A stretch of DNA of 56,423 bases from an uncultured Clostridia bacterium (GCA_947623555.1 CANQGW010000006.1:1-56423); one strand, 5' to 3'. Shown: positions 28,855-37,494, counted from the first letter of the stretch. Translations and numbers: made by a program. The notes: generated by a model not told the origin, from the letters alone.

Positions 28855-31800
28855 TTATTTAATGTATTTACTTAATGTTTTGTATCTAATATATACAAAT
28901 ATTCCTACACCTGTCATGATTACTCCTAAAACGAGTGTTATAATTGTTACACCTGTTTGTGGTAATCTACCACCAGCTACTGTATCATCTTCTTCTTTAT
29001 CTGATTTATCAGTACCAGTATTGCTTGATTGCAAGTTTTCTGTTTTAGTATTATCTACATAGGTTTCAATTTGTTTATCTGTTTCTAATTTCATTGGTTT
29101 TGAAATTGCTATACTTTGATCCTCACCTTTTATTGCCACTTCTTTTATATATAAATACAAAGTTTCTTCACTTGCTATTTTATTGTAGTTAGTAAGCTTT
29201 CTTGAATCTATTGTGAATTGTAATTTATTGCTATCGTTTTGGTTTTCAGTAATTTTAGTCCAGCCAGTTATATCTTGTTCATTTGGGTCTGGAGATAGAT
29301 AATAATAATATTCCACCGTATCATTATCCATATTTCTTGAAATGTCATCAATTTCTACATTTATTAATGTATAATTTTGTGAATTGTTTGTAAAGTAATA
29401 TGCTTGTACTTTTTGTATTTCTGTTCTAATATTATCAAAATTAGAATTTATTGCTTTACTTCTAACAGTTATTGCTTGAGTTGTTGTTTTTCCCTCATAT
29501 TCTATCGTTACCGAAGTTTGGTTTACATTCAAGTTTGTTCCATTTTCTACTTTATAATCTATTATCTCATAGGTATCATTATCTTGATATGTTCCAGTAA
29601 CTACCATTCCTGTTTTATCAAAATCCTCTCCTACCAAATATTCCTTTTTATTTGGCTCTTTAGTAATTGCTATGCTTTGCAAAGGATTTGGAGTAACCGT
29701 TATAAGTTGTTTTACTGTTTGTCCTCCATAAGAAATCGTTACGTATGTTTGATTACCCTTCAAATTATTACCGTCTTCTATTTTATAATCTGTTATGGTT
29801 TTAGTTGTACCATTTTTATATTTAGCCTCAATTACCATACCATCTTTTTTGAAACTTTGTCCCTCCTTATAAGTTGTAACATCAGGCGCATGAGCTACTT
29901 GCAGGCTTGTTATAGTGTTTGCTTGTACTTTTATAGGTTGTTCTACACTTTTATCATTATATGTTATTTTTACACTTGTTTGTCCTACTTTCAAATTACT
30001 GTTATTAGTTATACTATACTCTCCAGCTTTAAGTACAACTGTTGGATCTTTTTTCCTATTATAATATGCTGTAACTTCCATTCCGTTCGTTTCGAAATTG
30101 TCTCCCTCAAAATAATCAGTTTTAGTAGGCTGTTTTGTAACTGCAATTTTCTCTAATGATCCATCATATATGTGTGATACTGTAAATGCCTTAATTGTAC
30201 TATCTCCATCAGATAAATCACTACCTGCCTGTGATGTAGACAGTTGTCCTAAATCCTGCCATTGACAATTACTTAAATCATTTCCTGTTGCCACAAAGCA
30301 TTTTCCTTTTTCTACTTGTACAACATCCCATTGTTCAATATCATCCACTGGGGCTTCTAAACTTAAATCTAGTGTACTTTCTGTTCCCTCTATTTCTATA
30401 ACTACTGCAAACTTATCTCCTGTTAGCTCCACTGGCTTTGCAAACTCTAATGTATGGTAACCTGTATTAAATTTTTCTGTATTTCCATCTTTTAATTGAA
30501 TTTGTTTTAATTCACTTTTTGTCTTACCATCTCCAGTAGGATTTACATACACTTTACAAGTATAAGTTTCTGGTGCATATAGCGAAACTTGTGTAAGATA
30601 CTCTTTGCTACTCTTATTTTTTCTATTAAAAATATTACACAACATAATTTTGTTTGAAAATGCTTTAATTCCAGAAGCAGGATAATACTCATCATATTGG
30701 TAAATATTTTCATAATCAGTATCATCTCCTGCTTTTACTATTCCACAAAGTGTTTTTGATATATTACTATCTTCATAAGATACATACATAAGACCATTGT
30801 CCCCAATTTCCATACTAGCAGTATCTCCTTCAATAGTAAAACCTAGTTGTTGTATCATTTGGTTAGTAATTTGTGATGGATCAGTAACAGTATGTATACC
30901 TAATTCTTGTAATTGTTTAAATAACTCTTGCCTTAATTCTTCTAATTTGTATTCTTCTTTTTCTCCCCAAGAGTTTCTTATAATCCAAGCACCATCTGAT
31001 TCAGGTTGTGCATCTTCATTAAAACTTTCTTTTGGAAAATTATCATTCCATCCTATTATAGAAACAGCATGATCTGATTTATGCATAATTGAATTATTAC
31101 AATATTTAGCACTTGTTTCATTATTGTAACAAGGAAATATTGTTGATGTAGAAGAATCTCCATGTATAGACGCATATACAGAACCATAGTTTTGAATATG
31201 TTGCTTTATTTGATTCATTATTTCATTTTTCTTATTATCATCTACACTTTCATAATCTTCGAATTCAATAGTATCATACACTTGGCTCGTAACTGTTTTA
31301 TTTTGTATTAAACTTAACGCTATTAAATCTTCATTATTTTCAAACTCCATATCATTCTCATCAATTGCACCTGTTCCATTTGTTAGATATGATTGTGCAT
31401 AATACCAATTTCCACCATCTCCAACTTGCCTATTATATCCTTGTGGATTTTCTTGATCTGTAAACTTTTTACTCGTAGCATATTCCATGTGTCTTTCAGA
31501 AAAGTCGTAAACTTTTGAAGTATTTGTGTTTGCGTTTCTATTTGCTAATGCAAGATTTGTTTCCAAGGAAGATAATGTTGCAAAAGCCCAACAAGTATTA
31601 GTTTGCATTTGGTTTCTTATTACTAAATTATTAGGAATTATATTTTTTAAATTAAATGTTGTATCAAAATTGGCAGTTATCATCTTTGCCTTATAAAGTG
31701 GGTTTTTAGAAATATTACTTGTATTTTTTACATCATACATTCTTGGTTGTATAACTTTACTCTTTTCTTCATCAGATAGTTCTAGCCATTTTTTAAAATC

Positions 31801-31926
31801 TTCTGAATATTCTCTTTTTTGAATTGAAATTGTATTGCCTTTCGCTAACACTTGCTGACTTATAAGTAAAATTAGAATAAAAACTAATGTTATAATTACA
31901 ATAATTGATGTCTTTAGTTGCTTCAT
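28855..31926 (-). CDS. LPQTG-anchored papain-family (C1A) cysteine protease
   Basis: A 1023-residue surface protease. After a signal peptide (residues 1-28) and a propeptide-like segment comes the papain domain: oxyanion Gln106, catalytic Cys112 in TNTCWAF, His near 284 in SDHAVSIIGW and Asn near 313 in WIIRNSWGE. A lectin-like beta domain (about 400-540: SLYAPETYTCKVYVNPTG) follows. Three Ig-like (Big3-type) repeats each have an EGxxFxxxGMxVxAxY-like core. An acidic linker leads to LPQTG at about 988-992, a hydrophobic helix and a basic tail. It is first in a two-gene operon. Substrates are unknown; surface protein processing or host protein cleavage are possibilities. Confidence 0.93.
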   Translation of the reverse strand: MKQLKTSIIVIITLVFILILLISQQVLAKGNTISIQKREYSEDFKKWLELSDEEKSKVIQPRMYDVKNTSNISKNPLYKAKMITANFDTTFNLKNIIPNNLVIRNQMQTNTCWAFATLSSLETNLALANRNANTNTSKVYDFSERHMEYATSKKFTDQENPQGYNRQVGDGGNWYYAQSYLTNGTGAIDENDMEFENNEDLIALSLIQNKTVTSQVYDTIEFEDYESVDDNKKNEIMNQIKQHIQNYGSVYASIHGDSSTSTIFPCYNNETSAKYCNNSIMHKSDHAVSIIGWNDNFPKESFNEDAQPESDGAWIIRNSWGEKEEYKLEELRQELFKQLQELGIHTVTDPSQITNQMIQQLGFTIEGDTASMEIGDNGLMYVSYEDSNISKTLCGIVKAGDDTDYENIYQYDEYYPASGIKAFSNKIMLCNIFNRKNKSSKEYLTQVSLYAPETYTCKVYVNPTGDGKTKSELKQIQLKDGNTEKFNTGYHTLEFAKPVELTGDKFAVVIEIEGTESTLDLSLEAPVDDIEQWDVVQVEKGKCFVATGNDLSNCQWQDLGQLSTSQAGSDLSDGDSTIKAFTVSHIYDGSLEKIAVTKQPTKTDYFEGDNFETNGMEVTAYYNRKKDPTVVLKAGEYSITNNSNLKVGQTSVKITYNDKSVEQPIKVQANTITSLQVAHAPDVTTYKEGQSFKKDGMVIEAKYKNGTTKTITDYKIEDGNNLKGNQTYVTISYGGQTVKQLITVTPNPLQSIAITKEPNKKEYLVGEDFDKTGMVVTGTYQDNDTYEIIDYKVENGTNLNVNQTSVTIEYEGKTTTQAITVRSKAINSNFDNIRTEIQKVQAYYFTNNSQNYTLINVEIDDISRNMDNDTVEYYYYLSPDPNEQDITGWTKITENQNDSNKLQFTIDSRKLTNYNKIASEETLYLYIKEVAIKGEDQSIAISKPMKLETDKQIETYVDNTKTENLQSSNTGTDKSDKEEDDTVAGGRLPQTGVTIITLVLGVIMTGVGIFVYIRYKTLSKYIK

Positions 31927-32017
31927 AATTTTTCTCCTTTAGTAAATGCATATTTTTCATTATGTATATGATATTCTTATGTTCTTTACATTTTTTAATT
32001 TATTTTTTTTCGATATC

Positions 32018-32046
32018 ATTATATACTTTTGTAAAAAAATTGTAAA
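32018..32046 (-). promoter_or_regulatory. Promoter of the LPQTG operon
   Basis: On the minus strand TTTACA (32041-32046) and TATAAT (32018-32023) are separated by exactly 17 bases, about 90 bases upstream of the protease start. Confidence 0.75.
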
Positions 32047-32049
32047 CAC

Positions 32050-32126
32050 ATTTTTACACTTTTATATGTTATTTTTTGCTTTTTTCATTAAAAAAAGTAT
32101 ATATTTTTACATTTTTATATGTAATT
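32050..32126. repeat. 24-bp direct repeats, candidate operators
   Basis: The sequences 32050-32073 and 32103-32126 match at 22 of 24 positions. The first lies immediately upstream of the -35 box of the LPQTG operon, between that operon and the divergent XRE gene. They are plausible binding sites for that regulator, by position only. Confidence 0.55.
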
Positions 32127-32219
32127 ACTTTATAAATTCATCTTCTATCTAATTTTATAGATATTCTATGAATTATATAATATTAAAATGGAATGCTATT
32201 ATTATAGAAGGAGATGAAA

Positions 32220-32570
32220 ATGATGATTATTTCTGACAATGATAGAAAAGAAAAATTAGCAAAATATATCGGAAATAATATTTTTCAATATAGGAAATCA
32301 AAAAAATTAACAAGAGAACAATTAGCAGAGAAAAGTAATTTATCATCTAATCATATTTACGAATTAGAAATGGGAAATTGTATTCCTACAACAATTACTT
32401 TAATAGATATTTGTAATGCTCTAAATATTTCATTATCTCAAATAATAGATTTAAACTTTATAAACAATAATAATGAATTTGCAGATAACTTTTTAACTGA
32501 TTTTCAAAAATTAACTGATAAAGAAAAACAAACCATCATTTATTTAATAAAATTTATGGCAAATAATTAA
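32220..32570 (+). CDS. XRE-family transcriptional regulator
   Basis: A 116-residue protein with an N-terminal helix-turn-helix of the Cro/C1 type (IGNNIFQYRKSKKLTREQLA, then SNLSSNHIYELEMGN, about residues 15-70). A short helical tail (FADNFLTDFQKLTDKEKQTI) may dimerise. I start at the ATG at 32220 because AAGGAG lies 6 bases upstream; the ATG at 32214 abuts it. It is the last gene of the element at its right end, divergent from the LPQTG operon. Its 3' end overlaps the truncated PBP frame by 17 bases. It probably controls the LPQTG operon or the recombinases; this is inferred from position. Confidence 0.9.
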   Translation: MMIISDNDRKEKLAKYIGNNIFQYRKSKKLTREQLAEKSNLSSNHIYELEMGNCIPTTITLIDICNALNISLSQIIDLNFINNNNEFADNFLTDFQKLTDKEKQTIIYLIKFMANN

Positions 32571-34479
32571 ATAAGCAATTTTTTAACTTCCATAAACTTA
32601 CACCTTCATGATGCCCTCCTTCTCCTGTTGGGTTATATAATGTTACTAATATTACTACTTCAGGGTCTGAAATTGGTGCAACCCCCATAAAAGAAGTAAC
32701 ATATTTATTTGTATTTACACCATCTTCCGAAGTTCCTGTTTTTCCGCCTACCCTATAACCTTTTACCGCAGCATTTTTTCCTGTTCCCTGCGCTACTACA
32801 GATTCCATCATGCTTAAAACTTCCTTGCTATGTTCTTCCGAAATAACCCTTTCGCATGTTTTTACTGGCACTTGTGTAACTTCACCTGTTTTACTATTTA
32901 TAATTTGCTTTACTACCCTAGGTGTTATTTTTACTCCTCCATTTGCAATTGTACTAACTGCTGTTACAAGTTGAATTGGGGTTATTTCAAACCTTTGCCC
33001 AAATGAAATAGTAGCAAGTTCTACTGGTCCTACTTTGTTTTCTTTCAAAAATATACTACTAGCCTCACCCGGAAGGTCTATTCCTGTTTTTCCTAATAAA
33101 CCAAACTTATTTAAGTATTTATAATATGTACTAACTCCAAGCTTTTGGCCAAGACCTATAAACACAGGGTTACATGAATTCATTAGTGCTTCTCTTAAAC
33201 TTTCCGAGCCGTGTGGTCTATAATACCTCCAACATTTAATTCTTACACCTGCTATTTCAATGCCTCCTGTGCAACAAAATTCCCCCTGTTTATCAGGTGT
33301 AGTAATTCCTTCTTGTAAAGAGGCTGATGTAGTAATTAATTTAAATGTTGACCCCGGCTCATAAGTATCTGTTACTGCTTTGTTTCGCCATAATGCTAAC
33401 ATTGCTTTATTTTTATCTGCTTGTGACATATTATTCCAATTTTGTTTTAGCTCATCTGTGCTTGGTTCAAAAGGTTCGTTTAAATTATAGTTTGGATATC
33501 CTGCCATTGCTAATATATCACCAGTTTTTGGGTTCATTATTATTATATTTCCACCATCTGTGCATTTATTATCAATGCAGGCTTCTTGTAAATATTTTTC
33601 CGCAATTCCCTGAATTGTAGCATCTATTGTTAAAACCAAATCATTTCCATCAACTGGTGGTACATATTCTTCACTACTATTATTAATGTCACCACCCCTT
33701 GCATCTGTTAATTTTTCAATTTTACCATTTTGACCTTTTAATTGTTCATCATATACAGCTTCAATGCCATCTAACCCCTGATTATCGCTTCCTGAAAAGC
33801 CTATAACTTGAGAAGCTAAATTGTTATATGGGTAATATCTTTTAGTATCTTCATCTATATTAATTCCTGTAGTTATATTATTTTCCTTCATCCATATTCT
33901 TAAATTGTCAGTTTTTTCTTTATCTACTCTTCTTATAATTGTTTCTATAGAACTATTTTTATTTACTTTTTTTAAGGCTGTTTCATAATCTACTTCAAAA
34001 ATATCACTAAATGCTTTTGCAACCTTTTCTTTATCTTGTTTTTTAATGTTAACAGGGTTTACTGTAACAGTTTCTACTGTACTACTAACAGCTAAAATAT
34101 TTTTACCTGTTGCATCATAAATAGTACCACGCTTTGGGCTTATTGCTCTATCTAATGTTTGTTGGGTATATGCCATTAATTGAAGTTTAGCACCTTCTCC
34201 AAATTGAATCCAACCAATTCTAACTATTAATGCTAGTAATAAAAGCCACAATATTATAATTTCATTTCTCATTCTCTTTTTTCTAACTACATCACTGGTT
34301 TTTTCTTCTATTTTTATTTTTTTATTTTTTAATTCTTGTTTAAATTTTTTCTTCTTATCTTTTTCAAAAAATTTTTTATCATTTTTAATATCTAATTTCT
34401 CTTGTTTCTTTTCTTTTTTTAATTTTAATAGTTGTTTTTTATTCATAATTTGCCTTAAACTTGTTTTTACATGTCGCAT
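32554..34479 (-). CDS. Class B penicillin-binding protein, truncated by the element
   Basis: A septal or sporulation transpeptidase (FtsI/SpoVD type) that cross-links peptidoglycan with the SEDS protein FtsW. The product has a basic cytoplasmic segment, one membrane helix (IIILWLLLLALIVRIG, about residue 74), the PBP dimerisation domain, and catalytic motifs STFK (serine near 377), SCN (near 435) and KTG (near 580). Codons 1-623 (32611-34479) are native; the last 18 residues (HEGVSLWKLKNCLFNYLP) come from the element. The loss removes the conserved QGGAVGAPVGG segment, the last transpeptidase helix and the PASTA domain. The partner fragment is at 20114-20410. A ribosome-binding site AGGGG precedes the start. 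Activity of the truncated form is uncertain. Confidence 0.92.
   Translation of the reverse strand: MRHVKTSLRQIMNKKQLLKLKKEKKQEKLDIKNDKKFFEKDKKKKFKQELKNKKIKIEEKTSDVVRKKRMRNEIIILWLLLLALIVRIGWIQFGEGAKLQLMAYTQQTLDRAISPKRGTIYDATGKNILAVSSTVETVTVNPVNIKKQDKEKVAKAFSDIFEVDYETALKKVNKNSSIETIIRRVDKEKTDNLRIWMKENNITTGINIDEDTKRYYPYNNLASQVIGFSGSDNQGLDGIEAVYDEQLKGQNGKIEKLTDARGGDINNSSEEYVPPVDGNDLVLTIDATIQGIAEKYLQEACIDNKCTDGGNIIIMNPKTGDILAMAGYPNYNLNEPFEPSTDELKQNWNNMSQADKNKAMLALWRNKAVTDTYEPGSTFKLITTSASLQEGITTPDKQGEFCCTGGIEIAGVRIKCWRYYRPHGSESLREALMNSCNPVFIGLGQKLGVSTYYKYLNKFGLLGKTGIDLPGEASSIFLKENKVGPVELATISFGQRFEITPIQLVTAVSTIANGGVKITPRVVKQIINSKTGEVTQVPVKTCERVISEEHSKEVLSMMESVVAQGTGKNAAVKGYRVGGKTGTSEDGVNTNKYVTSFMGVAPISDPEVVILVTLYNPTGEGGHHEGVSLWKLKNCLFNYLP
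32603..32620 (-). other. Attachment site at the regulator end of the element
   Basis: The minus strand reads GGGCAT-CA-TGAAGG; the CA at 32609-32610 is the inferred crossover. Combining it with the other end restores GGG CAT CAA GGA GGT (GHQGG). Confidence 0.7.
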
Positions 34480-34547
34480 TATATTTTACCCCTATCTATA
34501 TTTTTGTTTTAATTTTATTCAAAAAATATAAAAAAAGAATAAAATCA

Positions 34548-34576
34548 TTGATTATTAAATTAAAATTTAGTATAAT
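34548..34576 (+). promoter_or_regulatory. Promoter of the 71-residue membrane protein
   Basis: TTGATT (34548-34553), a 17-base spacer and a perfect TATAAT (34571-34576) lie about 80 bases before the start codon. Confidence 0.8.
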
Positions 34577-34657
34577 AGATTTACATAACTTTCATTCCTG
34601 TTTTTCAGTTTTTATATAGGCAGCCATGGTAAAATTAATATTTTAAGGAGGTATTTT

Positions 34658-34873
34658 ATGAAAAAATTAGTCAGAAGATTCACAATAGCTATTATTCTTA
34701 TTTTGGGAATAATTCAAGTTTCGCCTTATGCATTTGCACATTCAGTTAATTTATGTGCATCACAAGAAGTACCTATTATACTTTATATTTCTAATATAAT
34801 AATAATTGTACTCTTGGTTGTACTTGCAATAGCTCTTGCTATTGCATATTATTACAATAAAAAGCATAAGTAA
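34658..34873 (+). CDS. Small membrane protein, unknown function
   Basis: A 71-residue protein with a basic N-terminus and hydrophobic segment (FTIAIILILGIIQVSPYAFA, possibly a signal peptide cut after AFA). A short extracellular stretch with one cysteine, a second membrane helix (about 42-64) and a lysine-rich end follow. TAAGGAGG lies 8 bases before the ATG. It is the only gene on the plus strand inside the dcw cluster, between the ftsL-like gene and the PBP, with its own promoter and terminator. I recognise no family. Confidence 0.75.
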   Translation: MKKLVRRFTIAIILILGIIQVSPYAFAHSVNLCASQEVPIILYISNIIIIVLLVVLAIALAIAYYYNKKHK

Positions 34874-34888
34874 TTTATCTCTGACTAA

Positions 34889-34926
34889 AAAACAAAACTC
34901 TAGTAGTTATACTAGAGTTTTGTTTT
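34889..34926. terminator. Bidirectional terminator between the small membrane protein and ftsL
   Basis: The 17-base arms 34889-34905 and 34910-34926 pair perfectly around GTTA and end in T runs on both strands. It should also stop transcription running from mraZ-rsmH-ftsL towards the PBP gene. Confidence 0.9.
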
Positions 34927-34958
34927 TATTTTCACATATTTTATATAATAAAGTTAAT

Positions 34959-35480
34959 TTACTTTAATAAATTTGTAAGTCCTTTTATTAATTGTTCAAA
35001 CCAATTATTGTTTTCTTTAATAGATACCTGTTCACTTGCAGGTTCTACATAATCTTTTTTAGGAAGGGTTACATATACTTTTTGCGATTCATCTATTTTT
35101 TTCATTCCTAATAGTTCAGAAGCTGATTTTTCAATGTTTGCTAAATTAAGACTGTTTTGAATACTAATTTCTATTTGTGCATTTTCTTTTTGAAGCACGC
35201 TTAATTGTTCTTTTAAATCTTCTTTTTTATTAAAATTTGCTGTAATAAGTGAGTTTCTATAACTTATGGCAAACAAAACAGAAAAACCTAATAATATGTA
35301 TAAAACTGTTTTAGCTTCTACCTTCATTTTTATATTTTGTTGCTTTTTAGCTGTTTGCTTTTTGGTTTTTAATGTAGAAGACTTTTTCTTTTTTATAGGT
35401 TCTTTTTTATCTGGTCTATAATCTGGTTTTACTTTTCTAGGGCTAGTTTCATATTGATAATTAACCTGCCTATATGCCAT
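34959..35480 (-). CDS. ftsL: FtsL-like division protein
   Basis: A 173-residue bitopic protein: a basic cytoplasmic tail of about 50 residues, one membrane helix (TVLYILLGFSVLFAISY, about 58-75), and an extracellular coiled coil (KKEDLKEQLSVLQKENAQIEI...). A low-complexity end follows. Size, topology and position directly after rsmH identify it as the FtsL/septum-initiator type subunit, which bridges the FtsQ-FtsB-FtsL complex to FtsW and FtsI; sequence conservation in this family is weak. A terminator and an opposite-strand gene separate it from the PBP. Confidence 0.8.
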   Translation of the reverse strand: MAYRQVNYQYETSPRKVKPDYRPDKKEPIKKKKSSTLKTKKQTAKKQQNIKMKVEAKTVLYILLGFSVLFAISYRNSLITANFNKKEDLKEQLSVLQKENAQIEISIQNSLNLANIEKSASELLGMKKIDESQKVYVTLPKKDYVEPASEQVSIKENNNWFEQLIKGLTNLLK

Positions 35481-35513
35481 AAGTTTTCACCTCTTTTCCT
35501 TTTGTATTTTTAT

Positions 35514-36452
35514 TTATTTTTTATCGTATCGTTCAAAAATGCGAAGCTTTGCACTTTTTGATCTTGGGTTTCTATTTTGCTCTTCCTGTGTTGCCACAAT
35601 TGGTTTTTTATTAATTATTTTTCCAAAAGATTTATATCCGCAAACACAATATGGTAAATCTTTTGGGCATGTACATTTTCCTTGCATATCCATCATGGCA
35701 TTTTTAACGGCTCTATCTTCTAATGAATGGAATGTAATTACTGCTAACCTACCATGCTCTTTTAAAGAGTTAATACAATTTATAATTGTTTGATATAATG
35801 GCTTAATTTCATTATTAACTTCAATTCTAATTGCTTGAAATGTTCTTTTAGCAGGATGCCCTTCGTTTTGTTTAGATTTTGGGATAGAGTTTTCTATTAT
35901 TTGCACTAATTCTTTTGTTGTTTCTATTTGTTTAGTTTTACGATATTTGCAAATATTTTTAGCAATTTGCCTGCTAAATTTTTCTTCACCATATTCCCAA
36001 ATAATATTTGCTAAATTTTCTTCTTCATAGGTGTTTACTACATCTTTTGCGGTTATGCCACTTGTTCTATCCATTCTCATATCTAAAATGCTATCCCCCA
36101 TGTAGCTAAAGCCCCTATTTCTTTCATCTAATTGGTATGATGAAACGCCTAAATCTAATAAAATGCCATCTACACTTGATATGTTAAGTTCTTCTAAAAT
36201 AGCTTGTATATTGTCATGGTTACCATGATAATATATTACGTTTTTATAACCTTCTAATTTTTTAGATGCTGCATTTAGCGCGTCAGTATCTTTATCAATA
36301 CCTATAAGTTTACCATTTAGAGATAATTTTTTAACAATTTCTATGCTATGCCCTGCCCCACCTAATGTACCATCTACATAAATACCATTTGGATTAATAT
36401 TTAATGCTTGTATACATTCTTTTAATAAAACAGGTTCATGACTAAATTCCAT
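35514..36452 (-). CDS. rsmH: 16S rRNA (cytosine-1402-N4)-methyltransferase
   Basis: RsmH (MraW) methylates C1402 in the ribosomal P site with S-adenosylmethionine, tuning start-codon selection and decoding. The 312 residues contain HEPVLLKECIQALNI, the SAM-binding YVDGTLGGAGHS, DLGVSSYQLDERNRGFSY and the terminal signature NPRSKSAKLRIFER. It is the second gene of the dcw cluster, preceded by an unusual 400-base leader after mraZ. The start at MEFSHEP matches the family; the ribosome-binding site is weak (AGGAAACC). Confidence 0.97.
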   Translation of the reverse strand: MEFSHEPVLLKECIQALNINPNGIYVDGTLGGAGHSIEIVKKLSLNGKLIGIDKDTDALNAASKKLEGYKNVIYYHGNHDNIQAILEELNISSVDGILLDLGVSSYQLDERNRGFSYMGDSILDMRMDRTSGITAKDVVNTYEEENLANIIWEYGEEKFSRQIAKNICKYRKTKQIETTKELVQIIENSIPKSKQNEGHPAKRTFQAIRIEVNNEIKPLYQTIINCINSLKEHGRLAVITFHSLEDRAVKNAMMDMQGKCTCPKDLPYCVCGYKSFGKIINKKPIVATQEEQNRNPRSKSAKLRIFERYDKK

Positions 36453-36472
36453 TTGCTTTTTTAGGTTTCCTT

Positions 36473-36853
36473 ATATAACTATTTAGGTTTTTAAAAAGGT
36501 ATTACCCATAAACCTTTATTTATTTTTGTTTGCCATTAAATTGTTTCTTATAGCACAAGCAGTTGGTATATATTTATACCAACTGTGTACTATTTTTAGT
36601 TTTTCTTTTGTACTATTTTATCTTTGGTAGGATAGGAAATTTATTTTCTTTAGTATTTTTTTATTTCATTTGTAAGCTATTTTGCTTTAATTTTTCTTTA
36701 GTAAAAATTTATCTTTTGTATTTTCTTTTTTATTTTTACTTTTGTACATTAAAATTTTTATCTTTTGTTTAAATTTTGCTTTTGTATTTTAAAATTTTAT
36801 CTTTTGTGTTTTTTTATTTTTCTTTAGTATGGATTTATATAAACTTTTGCAAG
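36473..36853 (-). other. mraZ-rsmH spacer with a degenerate motif array
   Basis: About 400 bases without a convincing gene; the short plus-strand open frame here is only low-complexity Phe/Leu/Tyr codons. A perfect hairpin lies at 36561-36584 (arms AGTTGGTATA and TATACCAACT). Ten copies of CTTTTGTA/CTTTAGTA-like sequence (minus strand TACAAAAG or TACTAAAG) lie between 36605 and 36829. Bases 36602-36691 align with 36692-36782 as an imperfect tandem duplication of about 91 bases. This is unusually long for a spacer in this cluster. Confidence 0.6.
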
Positions 36854-37285
36854 TTATATACCAAGCATTGTCATATTTTCTGCAATTTCATCAGCTGAAA
36901 TATTTTCATTGCTATTATAAGATTGCCATTTTTCTTTATCCCAAATTTCAATTCTAGTGCCTACACCTATAATTACTGCATCTTTTAGTAAATTTGCATA
37001 GGTTCGAAGGTTTGCTACTATTAAAAATCTTCCTTGCTTATCTATTTCACATTCTGTAGCACCAGATAAGAAAAATCTTACAAAGTCTCTTGCGTTTTTA
37101 TTAGTAAGTGGTAGTGTTTTTAGTTTTTCTTCAAAGCTTACCCATTCTGTTTGTGAAAATCCGAATAAACATCCATCTAGCCCTTTTGTAATAATAAATT
37201 TTTCTCCCATGTCTTCTCTAATTTTTGCTGGTAAAATTAGTCTTCCTTTAACATCTAGAGAATGTTCATATTCACCTATTAACAC
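36854..37285 (-). CDS. mraZ: Transcriptional regulator MraZ
   Basis: MraZ is a DNA-binding ring protein with two AbrB-like (SpoVT-type) halves that controls the dcw cluster. The 143 residues show both halves ([21 protein letters not shown] and [19 protein letters not shown]). The start is GTG with AGGTG 7 bases upstream. It heads the cluster. Its own promoter region has three 10-base-spaced GTGG repeats (37313-37336), the known style of MraZ boxes, so autoregulation is expected. Confidence 0.97.
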   Translation of the reverse strand: MLIGEYEHSLDVKGRLILPAKIREDMGEKFIITKGLDGCLFGFSQTEWVSFEEKLKTLPLTNKNARDFVRFFLSGATECEIDKQGRFLIVANLRTYANLLKDAVIIGVGTRIEIWDKEKWQSYNSNENISADEIAENMTMLGI

Positions 37286-37310
37286 TTTATTTCACCTCGC
37301 TAACATTTCG

Positions 37311-37338
37311 TTCCACTTTTCACCACTTTGCTCCACTT
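37311..37338 (-). promoter_or_regulatory. MraZ-binding boxes
   Basis: On the minus strand AAGTGGAGCA, AAGTGGTGAA and AAGTGGAACG lie in tandem with exact 10-base spacing between the -10 box and the mraZ start. MraZ is known to bind such direct repeats and repress. Confidence 0.88.
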
Positions 37339-37345
37339 CAATTAG

Positions 37346-37374
37346 ATTTTAATACAACAATTTATAAATATCAA
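37346..37374 (-). promoter_or_regulatory. Promoter of the dcw cluster
   Basis: On the minus strand TTGATA (37369-37374), 17 bases, then TAAAAT (37346-37351), directly upstream of the MraZ boxes. Confidence 0.75.
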
Positions 37375-37494
37375 GTATTTTTTAAAAAAAGTTTAAATTT
37401 TTTATTAATTTCTTTATTAAAAATTTTTCTAAAAATAGTTTTATATTTTTGCTTTATAATTAAAACTAAAAAAAAACTAATTATTATTTAATAA

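Larger units (their letters stand above)
20411..32610. mobile_element. 12.2-kb serine-recombinase element inserted in a PBP gene
   Basis: The element interrupts the PBP gene between its His and Gln codons in the segment NPTGEGGH-QGGAVGAPVGG. The two PBP parts lie 12.2 kb apart with matching frames. The ends share only the dinucleotide CA (20409-20410 and 32609-32610), as expected for large serine recombinases. From left to right it carries two recombinases, a large secreted adhesin-like protein, a 49-codon gene, two LPQTG surface proteins and an XRE regulator. No conjugation, replication or phage structural genes are present, so it is an integrative element that is mobilised otherwise or resident. 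Its cargo is entirely cell-surface proteins. Confidence 0.88.

Noticed and set aside
29404..30156. A 250-codon open frame on the plus strand within the protease gene
   Set aside because: It is antisense to the Ig-like repeats, rich in Cys, Phe, Tyr and Ile as expected of a shadow frame, and lacks a ribosome-binding site.
36563..36772. A 69-codon plus-strand frame in the mraZ-rsmH spacer
   Set aside because: Its product is only low-complexity Phe/Leu/Tyr with no ribosome-binding site; it reflects the T-rich motif array.
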